DNA of 5,263 nt, taken from assembly GCA_002792915.1 (NCBI GenBank), contig PFPF01000066.1:1-5263 (forward strand), read 5' to 3'. The translations under genes and the position numbers were made by a program. The stretch comes from Candidatus Micrarchaeota archaeon CG_4_10_14_0_2_um_filter_60_11. Lineage in GTDB: Archaea > Micrarchaeota > Micrarchaeia > Norongarragalinales > Norongarragalinaceae. The notes below the pieces were generated by a model, which did not search any database, had not been told where the DNA came from, and saw nothing but the letters and a program-made list of their open reading frames with translations. Numbering within the stretch: position 1 is the stretch's first letter; every line of letters starts with the position of its first letter. Positions 1 to 5,263 of this stretch are shown one piece after another.

Positions 1-6
1 TTCGAC

Positions 7-20
7 GGAAACCAGCGCGC
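7..20. repeat. 14-bp direct repeat copy A, just 3' of the HEPN gene
   Basis: GGAAACCAGCGCGC is identical to 1063-1076. It starts one base after the HEPN stop codon in the transcript direction. The inverted partner that completes a hairpin in copy B is not intact here: the next bases are GTCG rather than AGCG on the transcript strand. The window ends soon after, so the full extent of the repeat cannot be seen. Confidence 0.6.
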
Positions 21-21
21 T

Positions 22-456
22 TCACCGCTTAAGCTTGTTCTTGATTGCCGCAACGAGTTTCGTGGCGTGCGTTAACGCTTCTTCGGCTTCGCGGCGCGTC
101 ACCGTGCCAGCCTTGTCGTAAACCACGTGGTGCCGTTTTTTGCGCGCGTGCTCGAAAAACTCCGCTTCCCCTTCGGCTGAAGCGCCCAACTTCATCCAAG
201 CGTAGTCCACGACCGCCTTGTGGTGGGCTTCGCCCACCGGCGCGTAGCCCTCCGCGAGCATGAGCGCCCGCGTGGCTTGAATCATGGCGTTGTAAGCCAC
301 GGCGAAAGCCCAGTCGAACTCGCCCATTTTGAGGTTGGCGAGGCTGGCTTTCAAGTCGCGCTCCGCGACGGCTATGCAGTCCTTCGCCTGTTCTTCATCG
401 GGCTTCACGGCTTTTACTTCGTTATCCCTAAGCAAGTCGCTCAAGTTCCGTTTCAC
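22..456 (-). CDS. HEPN-domain protein, probable RNase toxin partner of the upstream wHTH-MNT
   Basis: This is a 144-residue, all-helical HEPN-domain protein. The segment DWAFAVAYNAMIQATRALM (48-66) followed by YAPVGEAHHKAVVDY (71-85) is typical of archaeal and bacterial HEPN proteins paired with nucleotidyltransferases. The active-site region at 105-114 reads RKKRHHVVYD. R105-x4-H110 fits the Rx4-6H catalytic motif of HEPN RNases, and H109 is an alternative histidine. Y113 is a plausible acceptor for inhibitory nucleotidylation, though its spacing differs by one residue from the Rx4HxY arrangement described for the HepT toxin. The start is a GTG at 454-456: an in-frame TAG lies only two codons upstream (460-462), the next in-frame Met is residue 44, and a GGTGAT ribosome-binding site sits 5 bases before the GTG. 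The gene starts inside the 3' end of the nucleotidyltransferase gene, so translation is probably coupled to it. Toxicity is inferred from the family; some HEPN proteins are non-catalytic or serve other roles. Confidence 0.9.
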   Translation of the reverse strand: MKRNLSDLLRDNEVKAVKPDEEQAKDCIAVAERDLKASLANLKMGEFDWAFAVAYNAMIQATRALMLAEGYAPVGEAHHKAVVDYAWMKLGASAEGEAEFFEHARKKRHHVVYDKAGTVTRREAEEALTHATKLVAAIKNKLKR

Positions 457-997
457 TGCCTATCACCATCAGCTTCTCTTTTTTCAGCACCGCCTTCAAA
501 AAGCCTTTCCTTGCGGCTTCCCTGAATTCGGCTTCAGAATAAAACGACGGGTTGACTTCCCTGCCGAGCGCCTCCTCTGCGGCGTTCAGCCGCTTGTAAA
601 AACCCGCAGCCATTTTTCCCACGACTATCAAGTCCACGTCGCTGGCCGACCTCTCGTCGCCTCGCGCCAGCGAGCCGTAAACGAACGCCGCCCGGACTTC
701 AGAACCGTCCAACGCCTTCTTCAACACTCCCGCCAACCCGCCCGACTTTCTGGCAATGGAAGACAACTCGCCGTACAAAAAATGCTTGGCGTTCGGCGAG
801 TAAACCCGCTGGTTGCCGCGCCGCACGCTCTCCACCGCGCCTGCGGCTTCGAACGCGTCCAAAACCGACTTCACCGAACGCGGGTTGCACCCCGTGCGCT
901 TCACTATCTCGCGAAAATGCATTCCCGCGGGCGCGCCCCCGAACAACGCGCACAACACGCGCTCGCGCGCCTCGGAACCCAAGAGCCAACGCAACAT
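428..997 (-). CDS. Winged-helix (wHTH) fused to MNT-type nucleotidyltransferase; probable antitoxin and autoregulator
   Basis: The protein has 189 residues. Residues about 8-70 form an ArsR/MarR-like winged helix: a first helix at 8-20, FREIVKRTG at 28-36, a recognition helix at about 38-53, and a basic wing (VRRGNQRVYSPN) at 58-69. Residues about 100-180 are a minimal nucleotidyltransferase of the polymerase-beta superfamily. It carries the signature G108-S109, nine or more intervening residues, then D120-x-D122 in the context VYGSLARGDERSASDVDL. The GS motif binds nucleotide phosphates and the two Asp bind metal. A third carboxylate is not obvious, because the expected strand reads REVNPSFY (146-153). 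In HEPN/MNT systems the MNT partner neutralises the HEPN toxin by transferring AMP to it. Here the fused DNA-binding domain suggests that it also represses the operon through the repeats at 998-1040. The ATG at 995-997 is chosen because a TATA box lies about 26 bp upstream with no leader or Shine-Dalgarno. The 3' end overlaps the HEPN gene by 29 bp. The family call is secure; the antitoxin role is inferred from context. Confidence 0.92.
   Translation of the reverse strand: MLRWLLGSEARERVLCALFGGAPAGMHFREIVKRTGCNPRSVKSVLDAFEAAGAVESVRRGNQRVYSPNAKHFLYGELSSIARKSGGLAGVLKKALDGSEVRAAFVYGSLARGDERSASDVDLIVVGKMAAGFYKRLNAAEEALGREVNPSFYSEAEFREAARKGFLKAVLKKEKLMVIGSETELERLA
462..467 (-). promoter_or_regulatory. 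Internal Shine-Dalgarno for the HEPN gene
   Basis: The minus strand reads GGTGAT five bases before the GTG start at 454-456. It is complementary to the AUCACC near the 3' end of archaeal 16S rRNA. It lies inside the codons for the last residues of the nucleotidyltransferase, and it fixes the HEPN start on the GTG. Confidence 0.7.
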
Positions 998-1040
998 GAT
1001 TACTTTTAGTAACCAATCAGTATAAAAAAGTAACCATTAC
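998..1040 (-). promoter_or_regulatory. Candidate operator: repeated GGTTACT half-sites around the TATA box
   Basis: TGGTTACT (minus strand) occurs twice, at 1008-1015 and 1029-1036. The copies are exactly 21 bp apart, about two helical turns, and so lie on the same DNA face. The proximal copy pairs with an inverted half-site at 998-1004, giving GGTTACT-AAA-AGTAATC with one mismatch. The distal copy lies in a shorter inverted repeat, GTAA-TGG-TTAC (1030-1040). The sites bracket the TATA box: one covers the predicted start site and the other the BRE position. Inference: a binding site for the winged-helix domain encoded by the first gene, giving autorepression. Confidence 0.6.
1021..1029 (-). 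promoter_or_regulatory. Archaeal TATA box for the wHTH-MNT/HEPN operon
   Basis: On the minus strand this reads TTTTTTATA, close to the archaeal TATA-box consensus, in an AT-rich island between GC-rich sequences. Its centre is about 26-27 bp upstream of position 998, which places transcription initiation at or within a few bases of the ATG (995-997). The transcript would be leaderless or nearly so, which agrees with the absence of a Shine-Dalgarno there. No clear purine-rich BRE is seen upstream; that space is occupied by a GGTTACT repeat. The run of six T could also act as a terminator tract for the large upstream gene. Confidence 0.65.
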
Positions 1041-1058
1041 GCCTTTGCGTTCGTCTAA

Positions 1059-1073
1059 CGCTGGAAACCAGCG
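1059..1073 (-). terminator. Perfect hairpin 3' of the large gene, possible terminator or 3' RNA element
   Basis: CGCTGG-AAA-CCAGCG forms a perfect 6-bp GC-rich stem with a 3-base loop, starting 28 bases after the TAG of the large gene. On the transcript strand it is not followed directly by a T-run; the nearest is the T6 at 1024-1029, about 30 bases further on. It could be a transcript-end or processing element, or part of the repeat shared with 7-20. A terminator role is only inferred. Confidence 0.35.
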
Positions 1074-1076
1074 CGC
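1063..1076. repeat. 14-bp direct repeat copy B, 3' of the large gene
   Basis: GGAAACCAGCGCGC is identical to 7-20 and in the same orientation. It overlaps the right part of the hairpin at 1059-1073. Copies A and B bracket the whole wHTH-MNT/HEPN operon including its promoter, and each lies within about 30 bases of an upstream stop codon on the minus strand. Confidence 0.6.
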
Positions 1077-1101
1077 CTTGTTTTCGTCCGCCTCCCACCG
1101 C

Positions 1102-4100
1102 CTACTTGTCGCAGTCGCTGATGCATTTTGCGAGTCCGTCGCACCCCCCGAGGAAGTCAGTGAATGAGCCGCTTGCAAACAAGTTAGCTTTGCCGATTTC
1201 CGCGATTTTGTAGTTTACCAGGGTGTTGCATACGTATTTCGGCAGCGGGCCGCCGGAAACTTTTAACACGTCGCCGCACTTATTGTCGGCCTGCTCGGAG
1301 CCGAACAGCCACAGCGAGTTGATGCAGTTTCCGTAAGTTTCGCTCTGGTCCGCGTAAACCGGCGCGCACAATTCCTGTTCGGTCACCGGGTTCTGCGTTG
1401 CCGTGCCCTTGCTGCATTGGGTTGCGCCCAGCTGGTCGGACATCTTGAGGCTGACCACATTCAGGTTGCCCTGCCACAAGTCCGCCTTCTGCGTGCTGCT
1501 CGAAATCAGCTCGTTGCCGAACCGCAAATCGTACAAGCCCTGGTTGTTCCAGTACGCTACATCGCCAGCGTGTTGGCAGCCCGCCGCAATCGTGCCCTGC
1601 ACGCGCCACGCGTTCGGGTCGTTCAAGCCCATTCCTTCGTAAAAGTCGAATCCCACTAAGCCAAGCGTGTTGACGAGCACGGAGTGCCTGTACGACGGCC
1701 CGTATTGAATGAAATCCTCACTGGTCCCCGGCGTGTAGCGGTAATCCTCCGGGAAGTAGGAATACGGCTTGTAGTTCTGGAAGGTTTCGGTTTGCGAAAG
1801 CGGGTCGTCGGCCGTAGCCGAGAACAATACCTGCACGGGTTGCCTGCCCGCGCGGGTGAGCCAGCCCGTCTGTTCAAGCGGCCCGTAAGTCTCGTTCCAG
1901 TAAAGCCCGCTTTCGGAGCAGCCAATCAGGCAGTTGGGCTCGTCGCACCAGTTGGCGCAGCCGATGCTGCATCCTTGCGTTTGGACATCGCTGGGTGCGC
2001 ACTTGTAGAAGTCGCCTTCGGCTGTCGCCGACTGGTTGTTCTGGCACAAGGGCTTTTGCATTGTGGCGTCGAGCGCCATGCCGCAGTACGCGGTCGTGCA
2101 CGCGGTTGCCGACGCCTTGAAAACCTTGTTTTGGCTGGGCAGAACGGCAACGGCGATTATGGTGCCGTTGGCGCAAGAGTACGCCGTGCCCGTGTCGGTT
2201 GAAGACGACAGCGTTTCCGAGGCTTGTGCGTAGCCGTCGCCGTTCGAGTCGAAAACGCATGAAGGCTTGCCTAGGTTAATGCTGATTGCGCAGATGCCGC
2301 TCGCCGCGCAGGTGGTAACCGTGTCCTTGCTGACGATTGACATCGATTGCGTGTAACGCAGTGTTGCCGTGAGGTAAGTCGGTATGCTGCAAACGCTCGC
2401 GTTGAACGAGTCGCCGTATCCTATTCCTGCGTTGCCGGTTCCGGGCGCGAGCTTTTCGCAGCGCGAGTCGCATTGGTAGACGTCGGGCGCGGTTTCGCTG
2501 CATTCGCCTGCGCCGCAATCAGGGTACTTGTCGGTCTGGTTGCAGAAGGTGCAGGATATCTGCTCGCTGATGTTTTTGGGCGTCATGTTGCGCCACTCGT
2601 CGGCGGTTGCGCGACAGCACTCGGGGTCGTTGACGGCTTCGGGCTTGAAGCCGCCCTGCGTGCGCATGCACTTAGAGGGCGCGTCTTGGTCGCACCACAT
2701 CGTCGTGCTCTTGCCGCGCCAGAACGCCTTCAATTCCGCGAGCGCGCGCGTATCGTTTATCATGTCCGCGATTGGCTGTTCGAGGAACTCTTGGGTTTTG
2801 CCTTTGTCGTAAATCTCATTTTGCAGGTAATCCAAATTCATGAGGCACCCGTAACTGTTTCCATTCGAGCTTCTCGTGATGTCCGCGCAATAAGCTTGGC
2901 AGTCGAAGGGGTTGATTGGCTCTTCAAACTCGTTGCCGGCCTGCTGCATGCAAGCAGCTTTGCAATCGGTATCTAACTCGGACTGGTCGTTTGGGCACTG
3001 CTGCGCGCACTGTTCGTACGAGCTGGAGTAACCGGAGTTGCCCGTTCCATGTTTCTGTTCACAGTTCTGCCAGCATGCGATATAATACCCGTCCGAGTGC
3101 TCGTTACATTCTTTAATTGCGGCTGCTTTGGTCTTGTAGAAGAACTCGCTGGTAAGGCCTTTTGGGAAGTCCGCGTTTCCATTGCCCAGCCCATCCAAGA
3201 AGCAGTTGTCCGCCGCGTCCGGGTTGAGCGAGCAGCGCGCGATTTCGATGTAGTGATATGGAATTAGCGGGTCCTCCTCGAAAATCGTCAGTTGTTCGTC
3301 GGTCGCGGGCTCGAAGGCGAAGACTTGCGTCGACGGCTCGTCGAACTGCATCAGGAAGTAGGTGTCGAAACTCGTCTTGATTTCGTCTTCCGTCTTGTCG
3401 CCGCCTTGGCCGCTGCTTTGGATGCGGTTCGCGATTATGAACCTGCGTGGGCTTTCGGTTGTAGTCTGTTTGTTGTTGGTCACTGCCCAGAGCTGCGGCG
3501 TGATCACGCCAGTGCAATCAGAGTACCACAACTTTTTCATGACCGGCCCAACGAAGAGGCCGGGCGCGATTTGCGCGTCGGGGCTGCTCACGAGCACGAA
3601 CGAGCCGTTAGCGGTTGCGCGCAGCAGCGTGGTCTCGTTCTGCACGAGTATCGTCAGGTTCTTGCCCGCAGTCTCCTTGCCCTCGTCGCCCGCGCCCCAG
3701 AACAGGAATTGCGCGCTCGTCGTCGACAGGTGGTTCGCGACGACTCCCTTTTCCTTGCAAAGCGCTTCGGGGTGATAGCGCAGCACCATCGTCTTGTTTT
3801 GCGTGAGGCTGATGGACTGGGTGAAGCCGCCGCACGAGGAAGTGTCGACGGGCGTCTCGCTCAGAGGGTCGTAGTCGCACAGCTCGAAGCACTGCGAGTC
3901 GCCGGTGCCCTGAATCAGCACGTAACGCGGGCCCAGGTGGTTTTGTATGGAAACGTTGACTTTCACGCCGTCCGCCGGGAAGACGGGTGAGACCTTCATG
4001 CCGAGCGTGGTGCAGTTGCCGCCGTTCAGCATGAGGCGCTGCTCCGCGACGCGCGAGTCGTCGTAGGAGAGATACAGAGTCTGGCCGCAGTCGCCGCCTT

Positions 4101-5263
4101 CGATGCCAGTCACGTGGCCGCCTTGCTCCTGATAGTAGTCCCTCACGAGCGCGTTCTTCTGCAGCGTCGTAGTGTGCGCTCCCAGCGAGTCGGTTGTCGA
4201 GTGCTCGATTTTAAGGAACGAGCTGATTGCGTAACCCGAAATCGGCTCGCCGTCGTGCGTGACGGGCTTGGTGATTATCTTGAGCGTGATGTGCGTGTTT
4301 TCCTGCGTCACCGCGCCGAGGTTGACCGCGAAAGAGTGCGGGTTCGTTGGCGTGAAAGTCTGCTTGGGCGTGCCCTGGCGAGTCAGCTCGATTTGCAGCA
4401 TTTCCAGCCCGCTTTGCGCGGTCAGCACCAGCGTGTTCACGTCGCGGGCGCGCTTTACCTCGATTTGCGCGTTGGCTTCCGCGAGCTTGTGGTGGCAGGT
4501 GTTAGCCGCGATTTCCAGCGGCAGGCAGTCGCTCATCGAGTACATCGTGTAAATGTTCGCGCTCGGCTGGGGGACGGGCGTTGTGGCGTTGTCGGTTTGC
4601 GTGAACAACGCGGTTATGGCAGCGTAATCGCTGGAAACGCCTTCTTCAAGCGCGATTATGCGGTAGTACGAGTTGTGCACGCTGGACACGCTGCCCGTAG
4701 TGAATTGCAGCGCGGCGGGCGTCTCAGCCACGATGCCGGTAGGCTTGGCGAGTATAGTGCCGCTGAATTGGAAGTTGGACGGGTAGGTAGCCGGGTCGTA
4801 GTCGTGGTAGCTCGGGCAGTCCTTGAGGTAGGACAAGTCCACGGAGAAACTGTTGCCTGAAACCACGACGTTCTGGCCGCCGTCGCACTGCGCGTTCGGC
4901 ACGGTGAGCGCCATCAGCTGCGTGTTTTCGGGCAGCGAGTTGAACGAGATGCCTGTTGCCGCGTCCAAATTCTTGAACAATTCGACAGTGTAGTGTATTT
5001 CCAGCGGATGGAAGGCATCGTCCTGAGGGTCCAAACCCGACATGTCCTGCGCCTCGAAGCCCTCGCCGTGCAGCCCGCTGTTGTCCTGTTCGTATTCCAG
5101 CGTGATGCACGCGCCGTTCTGGCAGAGCGTCTTGGGGCTCAGCACAGGGTAGCTTTCGTTGTATGCGAGCGCGTCGCAGCCGCTGGGCAGGGGCGAATCC
5201 GCGCCAACGCCCAGCGACGGCGTGTAAGGGTTGCGCACGTAATCCGCGCCTTGCTTGTAATAA
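1102..5263 (-). CDS. Very large Cys-rich, probably secreted or surface protein of unknown family (5'-partial)
   Basis: I do not recognise this family. The frame is open to the right edge. The first possible start is a GTG at 5236-5238, but sense codons (YYKQGADY) precede it without a stop and no ribosome-binding site is evident, so this GTG is probably an internal Val. Residue numbers below count it as 1. The stop is TAG, and 1378 residues follow from that GTG. Visible layout: beta-rich, Thr/Ser-rich segments at about 1-560 with few cysteines; an acidic stretch at about 610-660; a Cys-dense zone at 669-1107 (36 of 59 Cys) with repeated CX3C pairs; an EF-hand-like loop DSNGDGYAQASE at 997-1008; an aromatic-rich C-terminal region at 1111-1378 ending in Cys 1366, 1372 and 1376. 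There are 16 N-X-S/T sequons. I see no obvious transmembrane helix and no C-terminal anchor or sorting tail. Inference: an exported, disulfide-bonded, possibly glycosylated surface protein whose signal sequence or anchor lies in the missing N-terminus. A 104-bp gap separates it from the module below, which has its own promoter. Confidence 0.93.
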   Translation of the reverse strand, partial: YYKQGADYVRNPYTPSLGVGADSPLPSGCDALAYNESYPVLSPKTLCQNGACITLEYEQDNSGLHGEGFEAQDMSGLDPQDDAFHPLEIHYTVELFKNLDAATGISFNSLPENTQLMALTVPNAQCDGGQNVVVSGNSFSVDLSYLKDCPSYHDYDPATYPSNFQFSGTILAKPTGIVAETPAALQFTTGSVSSVHNSYYRIIALEEGVSSDYAAITALFTQTDNATTPVPQPSANIYTMYSMSDCLPLEIAANTCHHKLAEANAQIEVKRARDVNTLVLTAQSGLEMLQIELTRQGTPKQTFTPTNPHSFAVNLGAVTQENTHITLKIITKPVTHDGEPISGYAISSFLKIEHSTTDSLGAHTTTLQKNALVRDYYQEQGGHVTGIEGGDCGQTLYLSYDDSRVAEQRLMLNGGNCTTLGMKVSPVFPADGVKVNVSIQNHLGPRYVLIQGTGDSQCFELCDYDPLSETPVDTSSCGGFTQSISLTQNKTMVLRYHPEALCKEKGVVANHLSTTSAQFLFWGAGDEGKETAGKNLTILVQNETTLLRATANGSFVLVSSPDAQIAPGLFVGPVMKKLWYSDCTGVITPQLWAVTNNKQTTTESPRRFIIANRIQSSGQGGDKTEDEIKTSFDTYFLMQFDEPSTQVFAFEPATDEQLTIFEEDPLIPYHYIEIARCSLNPDAADNCFLDGLGNGNADFPKGLTSEFFYKTKAAAIKECNEHSDGYYIACWQNCEQKHGTGNSGYSSSYEQCAQQCPNDQSELDTDCKAACMQQAGNEFEEPINPFDCQAYCADITRSSNGNSYGCLMNLDYLQNEIYDKGKTQEFLEQPIADMINDTRALAELKAFWRGKSTTMWCDQDAPSKCMRTQGGFKPEAVNDPECCRATADEWRNMTPKNISEQISCTFCNQTDKYPDCGAGECSETAPDVYQCDSRCEKLAPGTGNAGIGYGDSFNASVCSIPTYLTATLRYTQSMSIVSKDTVTTCAASGICAISINLGKPSCVFDSNGDGYAQASETLSSSTDTGTAYSCANGTIIAVAVLPSQNKVFKASATACTTAYCGMALDATMQKPLCQNNQSATAEGDFYKCAPSDVQTQGCSIGCANWCDEPNCLIGCSESGLYWNETYGPLEQTGWLTRAGRQPVQVLFSATADDPLSQTETFQNYKPYSYFPEDYRYTPGTSEDFIQYGPSYRHSVLVNTLGLVGFDFYEGMGLNDPNAWRVQGTIAAGCQHAGDVAYWNNQGLYDLRFGNELISSSTQKADLWQGNLNVVSLKMSDQLGATQCSKGTATQNPVTEQELCAPVYADQSETYGNCINSLWLFGSEQADNKCGDVLKVSGGPLPKYVCNTLVNYKIAEIGKANLFASGSFTDFLGGCDGLAKCISDCDK
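1918..1971 (-). other. Dense five-cysteine knot-like cluster in the large protein
   Basis: Residues 1090-1107 hold five cysteines in 18 residues with the spacing C-x3-C-x3-C-x4-C-x3-C (C1090, C1094, C1098, C1103, C1107). The cluster marks the end of the Cys-dense zone, just before the aromatic-rich C-terminal region. Disulfide bonding is more likely than metal binding if the protein is exported, but this cannot be settled from sequence. Confidence 0.5.
2215..2250 (-). other. EF-hand/dockerin-type calcium-binding loop in the large protein
   Basis: Residues 997-1008 read DSNGDGYAQASE. They match the 12-residue calcium loop with D at 1, N at 3, D at 5, G at 6 and E at 12. The loop lies between C994 and C1022. 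Only one such loop is seen. Extracellular calcium-stabilised repeats use the same loop. Confidence 0.6.
2887..3075 (-). other. Two consecutive twin-CX3C modules in the large protein
   Basis: Residues 722-784 contain four evenly placed CX3C pairs: C722/C726, C744/C748, C759/C763 and C780/C784. The linkers are 17, 10 and 16 residues. Each pair sits in a Gln/Ala/Asn-rich, helix-favouring context (CWQNC, CAQQC, CKAAC, CQAYC). By analogy with alpha-hairpin proteins built on twin CX3C motifs, this suggests two disulfide-clamped helical hairpins. The analogy is structural; homology is not claimed. Confidence 0.5.

Noticed and set aside
329..1009. Long plus-strand open frame of 226 codons
   Set aside because: It lies antisense to the HEPN and nucleotidyltransferase genes, which have clear family motifs. 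The translation is Arg/His/Ser-rich low-information sequence, as expected for a GC-rich antisense shadow.
1281..1609. Minus-strand open frames in other phases inside the large gene (also 1874-2260, 3113-3517, 4724-5110)
   Set aside because: They are out of frame with the long continuous Cys-rich frame and give basic, repetitive translations typical of shadow frames.
2500..2553. Zinc-ribbon-like pattern C896-x2-C899-x8-C908-x4-C913 in the large protein
   Set aside because: Spacing is irregular, and the surrounding cysteines and sequons point to an extracellular disulfide-rich region rather than a zinc site. It remains possible but unsupported.
4114..4860. Plus-strand open frame of 248 codons, and similar ones at 1684-2202, 2347-2976 and 3292-3990
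   Set aside because: All are antisense to the large Cys-rich gene and give Arg/Val/Ala-biased proteins without recognisable domains. No promoter or ribosome-binding site supports them.
5236..5238. GTG as the true start of the large gene
   Set aside because: Eight further in-frame sense codons run to the window edge with no stop, no ribosome-binding site is evident, and no signal peptide follows. The gene is better treated as 5'-partial.
1..5263. CRISPR array, tRNA/rRNA gene, transposase or integrase
   Set aside because: I saw no regularly spaced repeats, no cloverleaf-like segment in the only sizeable spacer (998-1101), and no mobile-element protein motif.

Overview
All three genes in this window lie on the minus strand, so it reads right to left. 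A very large Cys-rich gene enters from the right edge (about 4.16 kb, 5' end missing). A 104-bp spacer follows, then a compact two-gene module of a winged-helix nucleotidyltransferase (wHTH-MNT) and a HEPN-domain protein. I saw no credible gene on the plus strand, no tRNA or rRNA, no CRISPR array and no transposase.

The window looks archaeal. A TATA box lies about 26 bp from the nucleotidyltransferase start codon, leaving essentially no 5' leader and no Shine-Dalgarno there. The second gene of the operon has an internal GGTGAT ribosome-binding site complementary to the archaeal 16S 3' end. The HEPN and wHTH-MNT sequences resemble families common in archaea. A DPANN-type or other uncultured archaeon with large secreted Cys-rich proteins is my guess for the lineage, at low confidence. 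Coding DNA is GC-rich; the module promoter is a sharp AT-rich island.

Right part (1102-5263): an open frame of at least 1386 codons with no stop up to the window edge, so neither the N-terminus nor any signal peptide is visible. The visible protein has 59 cysteines, 16 N-X-S/T sequons, a canonical EF-hand/dockerin-type calcium loop and two back-to-back twin-CX3C modules. This suggests a large extracellular, disulfide-stabilised surface or secreted protein. I do not recognise its family.

Spacer (998-1101): downstream of the large gene is a perfect 6-bp-stem hairpin. Its right-hand 14 bases recur just 3' of the HEPN gene, so the two copies flank the module. Next to it is the module promoter, with a TATA box bracketed by repeated GGTTACT half-sites that look like an operator.

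Left part (22-997): the wHTH-MNT gene and the HEPN gene overlap by 29 bp and are probably translationally coupled. By family knowledge, HEPN/MNT pairs act as toxin-antitoxin modules: the HEPN protein is an RNase and the MNT partner neutralises it by nucleotidylation. The fused winged helix and the repeats at the promoter suggest that the antitoxin also represses its own operon.
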